DNA from: Pseudobacteroides sp.
GTDB lineage: Bacteria; Bacillota; Clostridia; Acetivibrionales; DSM-2933
NCBI RefSeq assembly: GCF_036567765.1
Contig: NZ_DATCTU010000113.1
Span: 1 to 33,702, forward strand
Length of the DNA stretch: 33,702 nucleotides
Direction: 5' to 3'
The stretch's first letter is position 1; the number at the start of each line of letters is the position of its first letter. The notes under the pieces are model-generated. The model saw nothing but the letters and a program-made list of their open reading frames with translations, ran no database searches and was not told the DNA's origin. The translations under genes were made by a program, and so were the position numbers. This document shows, piece after piece, positions 24,320 to 32,843 of the stretch.

Positions 24320-25442
24320 TGCTTTTCACATACCCTTCTATAAGTATATCATCATCAAACCTTTCAAGGGAAACTTCCTCCAGCGAAACAGCATCCTTCA
24401 TGTACCGCCTGCCTTGACCTTCAACAGGCGTGGGTGCATTGGCCCCGCCTATAATTTTGGGCGATATGAAGCTCATTACCTTATCTACAATTCCATACTG
24501 AAGGGCTGATGAATTAAGGGTCCCTCCACCCTCTAACAATATACTGTCTATTTCCAGTTTATAAAGCTCACCCATAAGTTTTGCAAGGTCTACTCCTGTA
24601 ACGGTGCCATTTTCCATTTTGTCAGCCTTGATTATTGTGACACCTTTTTTTATTAGAGCTTCTTCTTTTTCCTTAGGTATTTTTGAAGTAGTGGCGAGAA
24701 TAACACCCTTATCCGAATCAACATTAAGAACCCTGGACTTCTCAGGAATTTTACCCGTGCTGTCAACAATAACCCTAACGGAATCGGCTCCTGTTTCTCC
24801 CTCAAGCCTTGTAGTCAGCGAAGGATCATCCTTTAGTACTGTATTTATACCTACCATTATGGAAGCTACCCTGTTTCTTATTAAATGGACATACTGCCTT
24901 GATTTTTCACCCGTAATCCATTTGGAGTCCCCTGTAGCTGCAGCAATTTTACCATCAAGAGTCATAGCAGTTTTCATTATCACAAAGGGCTGCTTCTTTG
25001 TGATATATTTTATAAAAATTTCATTTAACTTTTTTGCATTTTTTTCCAACACGCCGGTAATTACATTTATACCCGCATCCTTCAGAATTCCTATCCCTCT
25101 TCCCGAAACCTTGGGATTGGGATCCTCCATCGCAACAACAACTTCCTTTATTCCAGCCTGCACAATTGCATTAGCACAGGGAGGCGTCCTTCCAAAATGG
25201 GAGCAGGGCTCAAGGTTAACATACATGGTTCCGCCACTTATGTCACCCCTGGCATTGTAAATTGCAGCTGCTTCTGCGTGGGCACACCCAAGCACCTCAT
25301 GAAAACCTTCCGCCACAATTTCTCCATCCTTTACAACTACAGCACCAACGAGGGGGTTGGGATTTGTCTTTCCGCTGCCGCCTTTTGCAAGCTCCATTGC
25401 CTTCATCATATACTTTTCGTGTATGTCCAAATTAGTCTCCAT
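24300..25442 (-). CDS. ribD: bifunctional deaminase-reductase RibD
   Basis: The product has 380 residues. Residues 1-145 are the pyrimidine deaminase, with the zinc motif HAEAAAI and PCSHFGRTPPC. Residues 150-375 are the DHFR-like reductase, with KTAMTLDGKIA, VGINTVLKDDPSLTTR and ILLEGGGTLNSS. It catalyses the second and third steps of the riboflavin pathway. AGGTGG lies ten bases before the ATG. It is the first gene of the operon and lies just after the FMN riboswitch terminator. An overlap of 20 bases joins it to ribE. Confidence 0.97.
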   Translation of the reverse strand: METNLDIHEKYMMKAMELAKGGSGKTNPNPLVGAVVVKDGEIVAEGFHEVLGCAHAEAAAIYNARGDISGGTMYVNLEPCSHFGRTPPCANAIVQAGIKEVVVAMEDPNPKVSGRGIGILKDAGINVITGVLEKNAKKLNEIFIKYITKKQPFVIMKTAMTLDGKIAAATGDSKWITGEKSRQYVHLIRNRVASIMVGINTVLKDDPSLTTRLEGETGADSVRVIVDSTGKIPEKSRVLNVDSDKGVILATTSKIPKEKEEALIKKGVTIIKADKMENGTVTGVDLAKLMGELYKLEIDSILLEGGGTLNSSALQYGIVDKVMSFISPKIIGGANAPTPVEGQGRRYMKDAVSLEEVSLERFDDDILIEGYVKSNVYRDC

Positions 25443-25478
25443 TTTAATTAAACCACCTGATTAAAATACGTAGTAGTA

Positions 25479-25490
25479 TTTCCTAAACAT
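25479..25490. repeat. terminator-associated 12-mer, copy 4
   Basis: TTTCCTAAACAT, just beyond the T-tract of the FMN riboswitch terminator on the minus strand. Confidence 0.7.
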
Positions 25491-25492
25491 CT

Positions 25493-25526
25493 AAAAATTC
25501 CCTGATGATAATATCTTCAGGGAATT
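25493..25526 (-). terminator. regulated terminator of the FMN riboswitch
   Basis: On the minus strand AATTCCCTGA pairs with TCAGGGAATT (25526-25517 with 25505-25496), followed by TTTTTAG. The left arm, extended to AAGAT, is complementary to the first bases of the aptamer. Confidence 0.9.
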
Positions 25527-25545
25527 TAATAATACAATTTTTATT

Positions 25546-25664
25546 CTTCTTCCATCCAGACTTTACTGTCGGCTCCGGACTTTGACCGGATCTGCTTTAT
25601 AAAAGCTCGCGGGCTCGCATTACTGCCTACCGCCGGTAAGGAATTTCACCTATCCCTGAAGATT
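25546..25664 (-). promoter_or_regulatory. FMN riboswitch (RFN element) controlling the rib operon
   Basis: On the minus strand the conserved RFN landmarks appear in order: AGGGATAGGTGAAATTCC, ACCGGCGGTAGGC, GCGAGCC, GATCCGGT, TCCGGAGCCGACAGT and TCTGGATGGAAGAAG. P1 pairs the first and last segments. The first eleven bases, ATCTTCAGGGA (complement of 25653-25663), are exactly complementary to TCCCTGAAGAT in the terminator (25523-25513), so an antiterminator can form when FMN is absent. FMN binding should terminate transcription before ribD. Confidence 0.96.
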
Positions 25665-25690
25665 TTATTAAGTTTTATTTGTTAATATAT

Positions 25691-25719
25691 TTTTTACCAT
25701 ACCAGCACCTTTTAGTCAA
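25691..25719 (-). promoter_or_regulatory. putative promoter of the rib operon
   Basis: On the minus strand, TTGACT (25719-25714) and TAAAAA (25696-25691) are separated by 17 bases, about 30 bases before the FMN aptamer. Confidence 0.55.
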
Positions 25720-25744
25720 GCTATTTTAAACAGCAGCAATTATC

Positions 25745-26431
25745 CTAAAGTATCACATTTATCCTTTCACCCAATACTATTCCATCCTCCTCAACAATAG
25801 AATCAAATGCAAGAATTTTCACCCCATGACTTGCAGCCTTTTTTAGTCCTTCTGAAAACCTGGAATCCATTTTAGAATTGGGCATAAAGCATCGGACCCC
25901 CTTCATCTGTATCAGGAAAATAATATATCCTTCATACCCCATTTCTACGGCTTCTTTCATTTCCAATACATGCTTGGTGCCTCTTTCCGTAGGTGCATCA
26001 GGGAACATTGCCACCTTGTCCACTTCAAGAGTAGCTCCCTTCACTTCTATAAATATTTTCCTTTCATTGCCCTCACAATATATGTCAAACCTGGACTTTC
26101 TAAATGTTACCTCTCTTTTAAGAAATGAAATATTTCGAAGCTCCTCTATTTCACCGTTGCTAATTGCCTCACTTATTACCGTATTAGGTATCAGGGAATC
26201 TATATTTATGAGCATACTGCCCTTATAAGCACCTATTAATGAATATCTTGTTTTTCTTTTTTCGCCGAAAGCTTCCTCTAAAACTACCTCTGTGCCCTTT
26301 TTTAATATTTCCCTGCACCTTCCGGTATTTTTTACATGAACAACTTCTTCATTGCCGTCTATAACAACCCTTGCAATAAACCTGTTTGGTCTTTCCAAGA
26401 AAATTCCTTTTACCACTTTTCTATATTTCAT
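25745..26431 (-). CDS. sfsA: SfsA family DNA/RNA nuclease
   Basis: The product has 229 residues from the second of two adjacent ATGs (26431), six bases after GAGGAG; the first (26434) is only three bases away. The N-terminal half is OB-like (GIFLERPNRFIARVVIDG, HVKNTGRC). The C-terminal half carries the nuclease-like core: RFDIYCEG, FIEVKGATLE and FPDAPTERGTKHVLEM. The family was first tied to maltose metabolism in E. coli; nuclease activity has been reported for members. It is a single gene upstream of the rib operon promoter. Confidence 0.92.
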   Translation of the reverse strand: MKYRKVVKGIFLERPNRFIARVVIDGNEEVVHVKNTGRCREILKKGTEVVLEEAFGEKRKTRYSLIGAYKGSMLINIDSLIPNTVISEAISNGEIEELRNISFLKREVTFRKSRFDIYCEGNERKIFIEVKGATLEVDKVAMFPDAPTERGTKHVLEMKEAVEMGYEGYIIFLIQMKGVRCFMPNSKMDSRFSEGLKKAASHGVKILAFDSIVEEDGIVLGERINVIL

Positions 26432-26758
26432 CATTCTCTCCTCTATATAAAAACATTCAAATTATATATACCCTGTGAAGGGTAATTAATTCAATAAAAG
26501 AAAAAGTCAGAAAATAGCCACATAACTGTGGTTTATAATTGGAATTCACAATAAAAACAAGACACTAAAAAAGGCTTTAATCATATATGGCTATTATAGC
26601 ACAATAAAGAACTCCTGATCTGCTCCATCAATTCCAGTAAAATCTGTATGAGAGTAGGATACTGGCTTGAAAAACAATTCAAGATTTTTCTAGATATCAG
26701 GAATTTTGCTGTTAACTACTTTGAATTTTTGCGTCAATCAGCCTATCGAACATATTTT
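26432..26758. other. intergenic region sfsA / TolC-like gene
   Basis: No gene is convincing here. On the minus strand an extended -10 TGCTATAAT (TATAAT at 26598-26593) probably drives sfsA. A weak hairpin CTTGAA/TTCAAG at about 26676-26693 may end the exporter operon. Short hairpins ACCCT/AGGGT and CCACA/TGTGG lie in the sfsA leader. Confidence 0.45.
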
Positions 26759-27859
26759 CTATTTATTCTGAATAATAATCCCATTTTCAATCAAATTTAT
26801 CATGGTTTTTGCATTAATTTTATCAACAATTGAGTTATAACCATTGTTTAATTCTTTTAAAACAAGGAATTTATCTGACAAATACTGAAGCTCGCTTATG
26901 TCACCATTATCATATTTAGTCTTCAAAACATCCAATTGGCGATTTAAAATACCCTTACGTTCCTGAGTTGTAGAATAAGAAATAAGTCCCTGTTTAAAAA
27001 TATTATACTGTTGTTCAACATAGGTATCAATTTGCTGTTTTAATACATTTGCATCCGCTTGAAGCTTAGATCGTTCAGATACTGCTGTCCCATATGAAGG
27101 ATCACTTTCACCGACACATGTCCTTAGGCTTGAAACCAAGCTGCTATGAAACCCAATATATGCATTTGTTTGAAGCAGTCCGATATTATTATCCTCGCAT
27201 TTCTTCCTAAGAGTTGCTAAAGAATAGGTGTCCGAACCATCAACCGTAGATGGAATGCTAAACGAAGGGTCAAACTGTACAGCTGTAGTCTCATTAAGCC
27301 TTGATTTTAGAGCATTTTTACCCTCATCAATACTTTGATTAAGGCTTATAATTATGTCCTGCACAATTTTCTTCCTGCAATTCAAGTCATCAACAGCAAG
27401 CTGTGTTGAATCTCCTTGATTCAGCTTCTCCTGTTCAACAGATATCTGCTTATTTACAACCTCCAGTTCGCTTTGAGCCAATAAAAGCTGTTTTATTGAC
27501 AGGCATACATTATAATACTCAACCTGCAATTGATATTTTTCTACCATCTGCTGTTGTTCTTTTTTCTTAGGATACCAGGTTTTATCATGATTCAATCTAT
27601 CAAGCTGATTTTGTAATAACGCTGTTTGCTTTCGACTGTCATTATACTGTTTAATTGTTTCACTATAGCGGGACTCAAGAACCTGATGCTCGCTGTCAAC
27701 AACCTGAACATTCAGATTGCTGTTATCAACGTATCCCTTAAGGTCATCAAGGGATTTATTGGTGTAGATTCTGCCCGCAGCATATACACCTGTTGCTGCA
27801 ATGCCCAACATAACTAATACAGTAATTGAAACAAAACGCTTATTTTTAACCACATTCAT
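26759..27859 (-). CDS. TolC-like outer-membrane-efflux-type coiled-coil protein
   Basis: The product has 366 residues from the ATG at 27859; a TTG at 27871 is a weaker option, and AAAGGA lies just before the ATG. Residues 9-28 are a hydrophobic signal or anchor ending VYAAG. The rest is almost entirely helical with heptad character. It shows the internal two-fold repeat of TolC: KLNQGDSTQLAVDDL (145-159) and KYDNGDISELQYLSD (315-329), each followed by a helix ending in a short conserved Gly region. It is shorter than typical TolC (about 400-480). It is the last gene of an operon with a HlyD adaptor and a C39 exporter, so it is probably the distal component of a tripartite exporter. Assignment to TolC rests on repeat pattern and context. 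Confidence 0.68.
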   Translation of the reverse strand: MNVVKNKRFVSITVLVMLGIAATGVYAAGRIYTNKSLDDLKGYVDNSNLNVQVVDSEHQVLESRYSETIKQYNDSRKQTALLQNQLDRLNHDKTWYPKKKEQQQMVEKYQLQVEYYNVCLSIKQLLLAQSELEVVNKQISVEQEKLNQGDSTQLAVDDLNCRKKIVQDIIISLNQSIDEGKNALKSRLNETTAVQFDPSFSIPSTVDGSDTYSLATLRKKCEDNNIGLLQTNAYIGFHSSLVSSLRTCVGESDPSYGTAVSERSKLQADANVLKQQIDTYVEQQYNIFKQGLISYSTTQERKGILNRQLDVLKTKYDNGDISELQYLSDKFLVLKELNNGYNSIVDKINAKTMINLIENGIIIQNK

Positions 27860-27867
27860 CTGTCCTT

Positions 27868-29403
27868 TCAATCAATGAGATTTATCTTTTCAAGAAGCCA
27901 CCACAATATTTTTCGTGATTTTGTTACAACCCGGGCTTCACACACCATTCCAACCTTAACTTGGGCTTTGACTCCTTTGTAGCTTTCAAGTTCAGTTTTA
28001 TCCACAGTAGCTTCTACCATATAGAAATTTGATCCTGATTCCTTATCTACTCTGGCATCCGTACCAATCCTTTTCACAATGCCCTCCACCTCACCATACT
28101 CTCGGTATGGAAGTGCAAGGAAATGGTATTTAATTCTTTGCCCCTCTTTAATGCTTGCGATATCTTTATTTGATACCATTAGTTGAATCTTGTATTGGGT
28201 GCTTGTATATGGAACAATCGCTGCGATATCAATTCCATTTTGAATCAAATCCCCGCGGTTTATTTCCGTATATAGGTTTACTATACCATCAATAGGAGAA
28301 GTTACAATAGCTTCTTTTAAATTCAGTTCAAGGTTTTTTAATTCACTTTTTGCCTTATCAAGGTTCATTCTATTTGCGGACAGGCCATCTTCAATTTGAC
28401 CAAGCGTATCAAGATGCAACTTTTCAATCACCAGTTCTGTGTTTTGGCTCTTACCGTTGTATGCATCAAGGCTTGTCTTCCATTTTGATATTGAATTGGT
28501 AAGCTCGCCAACGCTCTCCTCTGATTGCTTGATTGAATCCTGCAAATTCATAACAAATTCATTTTTGAATTTATCTGCATCCAGCTTTGCAAGTTCCATT
28601 TGATTTTTTGCATCCTCCAGTTCCTTTCTCGCTACACCACCTGCATCATAAAGCTTTTTAATCCTCTCATAAGTATCTCTTTTTTGCTCATATAGTGAGT
28701 TCAATCGGTTGATATTAAATTCATAATCCTCATATCTCCTTTGATACTCAGTATTGCCTTTATCAAACAGGTTCTTATTCTTCTCGACCGAAACAAGCAT
28801 AGTCTCTAGGTTTTTTAAAACGTCTTTTGTGTTTTTCAGCTTGACCTCTACCATTTTCATTGAAGATTTTGCATCACCTTTTAACTGCATCAGGTCAAGC
28901 TTGGAGTTATTCAGCTGCTCCACATTCGTTTTCCTATCAGTCATATACTTCTGAAATTGGTTATAATAATCAACCTCATCAGCATTGACCGGATCAAAAA
29001 AGTTTTTCTCTTCCAGTACGCTTTTTTTGAACTTCTGAAGATTTTTGTTTTCCTTTTCAAGCCTTGAAACTAACTTTACTTTCTCATCCTTATCAAGAAG
29101 AATTCCATTGGCCTCAATGGTATAAAGCACATCGCCTTTTTTGACTCGCATTCCTTCTTCAATGTTAACCTTTTCTACTCGTCCGGCTATAGCATTCCTT
29201 ATTGTGCTTATCCTTTCTCCTGGTCTTACTGCACCGTTTGCCTTGACATAGTCATCTATTTCTCCAAAGTATGCCCAAATCAACGCTGCACCGATAATGG
29301 CAAAAAGTATATATACAAACCATGCCATGAAAAAGTGAGGTTTTGCTTCTAGCATTTCCCTGCTGTCAGACATATCCTTTATGTCTTGTATGTAAGTTTT
29401 CAT
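27868..29403 (-). CDS. HlyD family membrane-fusion adaptor
   Basis: The product has 511 residues. There is a cytosolic N-terminus of about 25 residues and one membrane helix (about 26-47, WFVYILFAIIGAALIWAYFG). A first half-lipoyl motif follows (AIAGRVEKVNIEEGMRVKKGDVL). A very long coiled coil follows (about 95-345), then the second half-lipoyl motif (TSPIDGIVNLYTEINRGDLI). The beta-barrel and membrane-proximal domain end in KILWWLLEKINLID. It links the ABC exporter to the TolC-like protein. Its ATG overlaps the exporter stop (ATGA), with AAGGTGATGGAGA as ribosome-binding site. Confidence 0.93.
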   Translation of the reverse strand: MKTYIQDIKDMSDSREMLEAKPHFFMAWFVYILFAIIGAALIWAYFGEIDDYVKANGAVRPGERISTIRNAIAGRVEKVNIEEGMRVKKGDVLYTIEANGILLDKDEKVKLVSRLEKENKNLQKFKKSVLEEKNFFDPVNADEVDYYNQFQKYMTDRKTNVEQLNNSKLDLMQLKGDAKSSMKMVEVKLKNTKDVLKNLETMLVSVEKNKNLFDKGNTEYQRRYEDYEFNINRLNSLYEQKRDTYERIKKLYDAGGVARKELEDAKNQMELAKLDADKFKNEFVMNLQDSIKQSEESVGELTNSISKWKTSLDAYNGKSQNTELVIEKLHLDTLGQIEDGLSANRMNLDKAKSELKNLELNLKEAIVTSPIDGIVNLYTEINRGDLIQNGIDIAAIVPYTSTQYKIQLMVSNKDIASIKEGQRIKYHFLALPYREYGEVEGIVKRIGTDARVDKESGSNFYMVEATVDKTELESYKGVKAQVKVGMVCEARVVTKSRKILWWLLEKINLID

Positions 29404-31670
29404 TCTCCATCACCTTCCTTTGCCGCTGCAGACTCAAAAACTCCTTGGACAAATGGAACGAAGGAATTTAAAGAAATTCCTGTTTCCTTTTTTATATACT
29501 TTTCAGATAGTTCTGGCAATTGTTCCGTCCAAAGCTCATAGTACAAACCCTTTTTATTCATCAGTTCTTTATGTGTTCCACTTTCCACAAATTCTCCTTT
29601 ATCCATAACATAAATTTTGTCGCACCTCATTATGGTGGAAAGTCTATGGGCAATTATAAGGGTGGTAACGCCATGAGTATGTTCGTTGATAGTCTTTTCT
29701 ATAGCTTTTTCCGTTAAGGAGTCAAGGTTGCTTGTGGCTTCGTCCATTATCAGTATATCAGGCTTTTTTAGAAGTGCACGCGTTATAGCTAGTCTTTGCT
29801 TTTGACCACCTGATAGGTTGGAACCGTTTTCCTCCAACATAGTTTCATATCTTAAAGGCATCTGGTTAATAAAATCATGTGCCTTTGCCATTTTTGCAGA
29901 TTCAATAACAGTTTCCATATCCGGGTTTTCTATACCAAGAGTAAGGTTCTCATATATGGTGCCACTAAAAAGAAAAATATCCTGAGAAATATATGCAATG
30001 CGTTCACGCAGATAATTCATGTTTATATCCTTGACATTGTAACCATTGATAAGTATTTCTCCTTTTTCCCATTTATAAAGGTTCAACAACAGCTTTACCA
30101 AGGTTGTTTTACCGGAGCCGCTTTCACCAACAAAGGCGATTTTTTCCCCGCTATTTATTTTAAGATTAATATTTTTCAAAACTAACTGACGAGTGCCATA
30201 ACGAAAATCCAACTCTTTAAATTCTATCAGTCCTTTAAGTGTACTTGGTGCTATTTTTTTGTCTTCGCTTTCACTCTTCTCAAGTTCCAAATCCAATATT
30301 TCTCCCAATCTGTCAGAAGCAACTATGGCCGTCTGCATCATTGGCTGGAGGTTAATCAGATTTTTTATCGGATCAAGAAAATACGCTAGAAGTGCATTAA
30401 ATGCCAATAGCTGGCCAACCGACATATCTCCCTTTATAACACTATACGCTCCTGCCCAAAGGATTACAATCCCTCCGATCGATGCTACAAATCCAGTCAG
30501 CGAATTTTCAAGGTTATTTATCCACCCACCTTTAAAAATGCTTTTCAAAAGCTTTATAAACTTTTTCTCTGTCTCAATATTTGCCTTGCGTTCAGCATTA
30601 AAGGTTTTGACAGTTTCAATACCATTTAAGGACTCAACCAGATATGATGTAAGCTGTGCATTGTTTTCCATCTGTACCCGATTTATATTTCTTATTGGCT
30701 TGTTAAAGGAAAATACAATAACGGCATAGACTATAACCATAATGAAAGCAATGGCAAATAGAAATGAACTTTGCGAATAAAGTATTATTCCACCTGCTAT
30801 TGCCATCAGAGTATCAATCATTATTGTGAGTGTTGCCCCCGATATAGCTTCCCTCACCTTTGAAGCATCCATGAACCTTGATATAATTTCTCCAACTTTT
30901 CGTGTTCCAAAGAAGTTCATGGGTAATTGCAGGACATGGCTATAATAACCAAGGATTAATGATATGTCCAACTTCTGGCTAAGATATAAAAGCAGGTGTG
31001 ACCTGAATGCATTCAACAGAAGTTTAAAAATGCTTAAAAGAATGATGCCTACTGAAACAATATGTAATGTATTCATTAAATTATTGGGCAGTATATCATC
31101 CATCATGAATTTAAAATAAAAAGAACTCAGTATCCCTAATATTGTATAGATAAGGGATGCTAGAAATATATTTATAATTAACTTCTTTTGAGGGGCTAAT
31201 AAGCCAGAAAAACGTGAGAATATTCCTTTTGTTTCGTTGCCTTTTTTGAATTGTGCTGAAGGAGCAAGCAAAATAAGCACACCTGTCCAAACTTTGAAAA
31301 AATCTTCTGGCGTACACTTGACAATGCCTTTTCCAGGATCGGCAACAATTACTTGTTTTTTTGTTATTTTATGAATTACAACGTAATGAAGCAAGCTTCC
31401 ACCAACTACTACATGGGCAATTGCTGGAAGGGGAAATTCTGAAAAAAAAGCTTCCTGATTTCCTCGGACAGCTTTAGACGTAAATCCTAATTGTTCAGCT
31501 GCTTTTATTAGCCCATAAGCATTTGTACCTTGCTTATCGGTGCCCGCAACTTCTCTTATTTTTGTAATTGGTATCTTTAAGCCGTATTGTTTACTTATGG
31601 TTGCAAGACATGCTGCTCCGCAATCTGCGGTATCATATTGTTTTATACAGTAGTATTTTTTAAATATCAC
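29400..31670 (-). CDS. peptidase-containing ABC exporter (PCAT, C39 protease)
   Basis: The product has 756 residues from the GTG at 31670, seven bases after GAGGT. An ORF extension to 31763 has no such signal and would add a spurious N-terminus. Residues 1-140 are the C39 peptidase with Q11, C17 (DTADCGAACL), H95 (LLHYVVIH) and D111 (VADPG). Residues about 160-460 hold six membrane helices. The nucleotide-binding domain has Walker A GESGSGKTT, signature LSGGQKQR, Walker B ILIMDEATS, and the H-loop IIAHRLS. It cleaves a double-glycine leader and exports the mature peptide. The start overlaps nothing upstream; the stop overlaps the HlyD start by four bases. A MITE-like repeat and an inverted repeat lie in the upstream region. 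Confidence 0.95.
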   Translation of the reverse strand: MIFKKYYCIKQYDTADCGAACLATISKQYGLKIPITKIREVAGTDKQGTNAYGLIKAAEQLGFTSKAVRGNQEAFFSEFPLPAIAHVVVGGSLLHYVVIHKITKKQVIVADPGKGIVKCTPEDFFKVWTGVLILLAPSAQFKKGNETKGIFSRFSGLLAPQKKLIINIFLASLIYTILGILSSFYFKFMMDDILPNNLMNTLHIVSVGIILLSIFKLLLNAFRSHLLLYLSQKLDISLILGYYSHVLQLPMNFFGTRKVGEIISRFMDASKVREAISGATLTIMIDTLMAIAGGIILYSQSSFLFAIAFIMVIVYAVIVFSFNKPIRNINRVQMENNAQLTSYLVESLNGIETVKTFNAERKANIETEKKFIKLLKSIFKGGWINNLENSLTGFVASIGGIVILWAGAYSVIKGDMSVGQLLAFNALLAYFLDPIKNLINLQPMMQTAIVASDRLGEILDLELEKSESEDKKIAPSTLKGLIEFKELDFRYGTRQLVLKNINLKINSGEKIAFVGESGSGKTTLVKLLLNLYKWEKGEILINGYNVKDINMNYLRERIAYISQDIFLFSGTIYENLTLGIENPDMETVIESAKMAKAHDFINQMPLRYETMLEENGSNLSGGQKQRLAITRALLKKPDILIMDEATSNLDSLTEKAIEKTINEHTHGVTTLIIAHRLSTIMRCDKIYVMDKGEFVESGTHKELMNKKGLYYELWTEQLPELSEKYIKKETGISLNSFVPFVQGVFESAAAKEGDGE

Positions 31671-31724
31671 AACTCTAACCTCACTAGCAAATATCAAATA
31701 TATGAAAATGTAATAACTATATAA

Positions 31725-31756
31725 CGAATTATACATAAACAAGCTAGTATAATTCG
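31725..31756. promoter_or_regulatory. perfect 10-bp inverted repeat upstream of the exporter
   Basis: CGAATTATAC (31725-31734) and GTATAATTCG (31747-31756) are perfect complements 12 bases apart, about 55 bases before the exporter start. The downstream copy read on the minus strand contains TATAAT. It may be an operator overlapping a promoter, but no regulator is encoded nearby. Confidence 0.5.
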
Positions 31757-31811
31757 ATCTCAAAATGTATGTATTAAAAAGTGTTAGTGCTAATCCGTAC
31801 TATTAAACTAT

Positions 31812-31906
31812 TGAAAAGTGTTACTGATCTTTGTTAGTCAGAGCAAATAATTAATGATTTTAACAGAATTTACAATAGACAGATGTAAAAGATTAAGCAC
31901 TTTTCA
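31812..31906. mobile_element. MITE-like element, copy 2
   Basis: This 95-bp element is bounded by TGAAAAGTG (31812-31820) and CACTTTTCA (31898-31906), with an interior that aligns to copy 1 at 688-790. A further AAAAAGTGTTAGTGCTAATC at 31776-31795 looks like a third, truncated left end. Confidence 0.55.
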
Positions 31907-31934
31907 TATAGTTATTTAATTATTCTATACTAAT

Positions 31935-32771
31935 CTAAACAGCAGTCATTTCTTTATTTTGCGTTTTATTTCTCCATAAAGGAATAAACATAACACTTAA
32001 GAATAAAGCACTAAAAATAAGAAACACTATTCTGTAGTTATCAAAGATTTGAATGGTTTTGAATTTACTCAATACAATACCAGAAATGTTAAACCCTAAA
32101 TGAAATATAATAGGGCTCAATATAGATTTGTACCAATTGTATATAAGTGCAAGCAAGACACCTAGTATAATTGTGTAGATAGCCTGAATGATATTTCCGT
32201 GAAAAGCAGCGAATATAACAGCTTGAATAATTAATGCAACTACCACAGGTAAGTTCTTCCGAAGCTCATTATATATAATACCTCTAAAGAAAAATTCTTC
32301 AAAAATTGGGGTAACGATTCCCATAACAATTATAACAATTAAGACATTTCCTAACATTAAAGGCTCTGTAATTTCCGTGTACTGTGTAACCATATTAGAA
32401 AATCCATCTATCTGTACGACATATGATACTAATGTGGATAAAAAAAACTGCATTAATACTGCTGAAATTATGAGCAATCCTATAGTTTTCATATTAATTC
32501 TGTTAAAATTAAAATTCTTAAATATATTCTCTTTACGTATTCTGAATAAAACCCACATAAATAATACTGTGACAATATTTACAAATATTATCGTAACATA
32601 TGCATATTTTTCAGAATAATTTTCAAAATTTATTGTTAAATCTATATTTCCAGTTGCTAAATTAATAATAATAAGCACTATACCAATAATTATTCCAACA
32701 AAAATAGTAGCAAAATAATAAACACCTATAAAAACAGCTAAAAGTCCTACCATTTTAAAAATTTTTTTCAT
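31935..32771 (-). CDS. CPBP family intramembrane metalloprotease
   Basis: The product has 278 residues from the ATG at 32771, about eight bases after GGAGAA; a TTG at 32789 is less likely. Seven or eight membrane helices. The three conserved motifs of the CPBP (type II CAAX protease/Abi) family are intact: EExxxR (E158, E159, R163 in FEEFFFRG), FxxxH (H191 in FAAFHGN) and HxxxN (H224, N228 in FHLGFN). Members act in prenyl protein processing, bacteriocin immunity or unknown membrane proteolysis. Its place beside a double-glycine exporter suggests immunity or maturation, by inference only. Confidence 0.92.
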   Translation of the reverse strand: MKKIFKMVGLLAVFIGVYYFATIFVGIIIGIVLIIINLATGNIDLTINFENYSEKYAYVTIIFVNIVTVLFMWVLFRIRKENIFKNFNFNRINMKTIGLLIISAVLMQFFLSTLVSYVVQIDGFSNMVTQYTEITEPLMLGNVLIVIIVMGIVTPIFEEFFFRGIIYNELRKNLPVVVALIIQAVIFAAFHGNIIQAIYTIILGVLLALIYNWYKSILSPIIFHLGFNISGIVLSKFKTIQIFDNYRIVFLIFSALFLSVMFIPLWRNKTQNKEMTAV

Positions 32772-32843
32772 ATATACATGATTCTCCAATTATCTAAATT
32801 TCATTAATCTTATACAATATCATAATTACACCCTTTTATTATT

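Noticed and set aside
26648..26833. Plus-strand ORF of 61 codons beside the exporter operon as a possible cargo peptide
   Set aside because: It has no ribosome-binding site, no double-glycine motif, and overlaps the 3' end of the TolC-like gene.
31671..31763. N-terminal extension of the PCAT exporter to an ATG at 31763
   Set aside because: The extension precedes the conserved IKQYDTADCGAA start of C39 domains and has no ribosome-binding site; GAGGT before the GTG at 31670 fits better.
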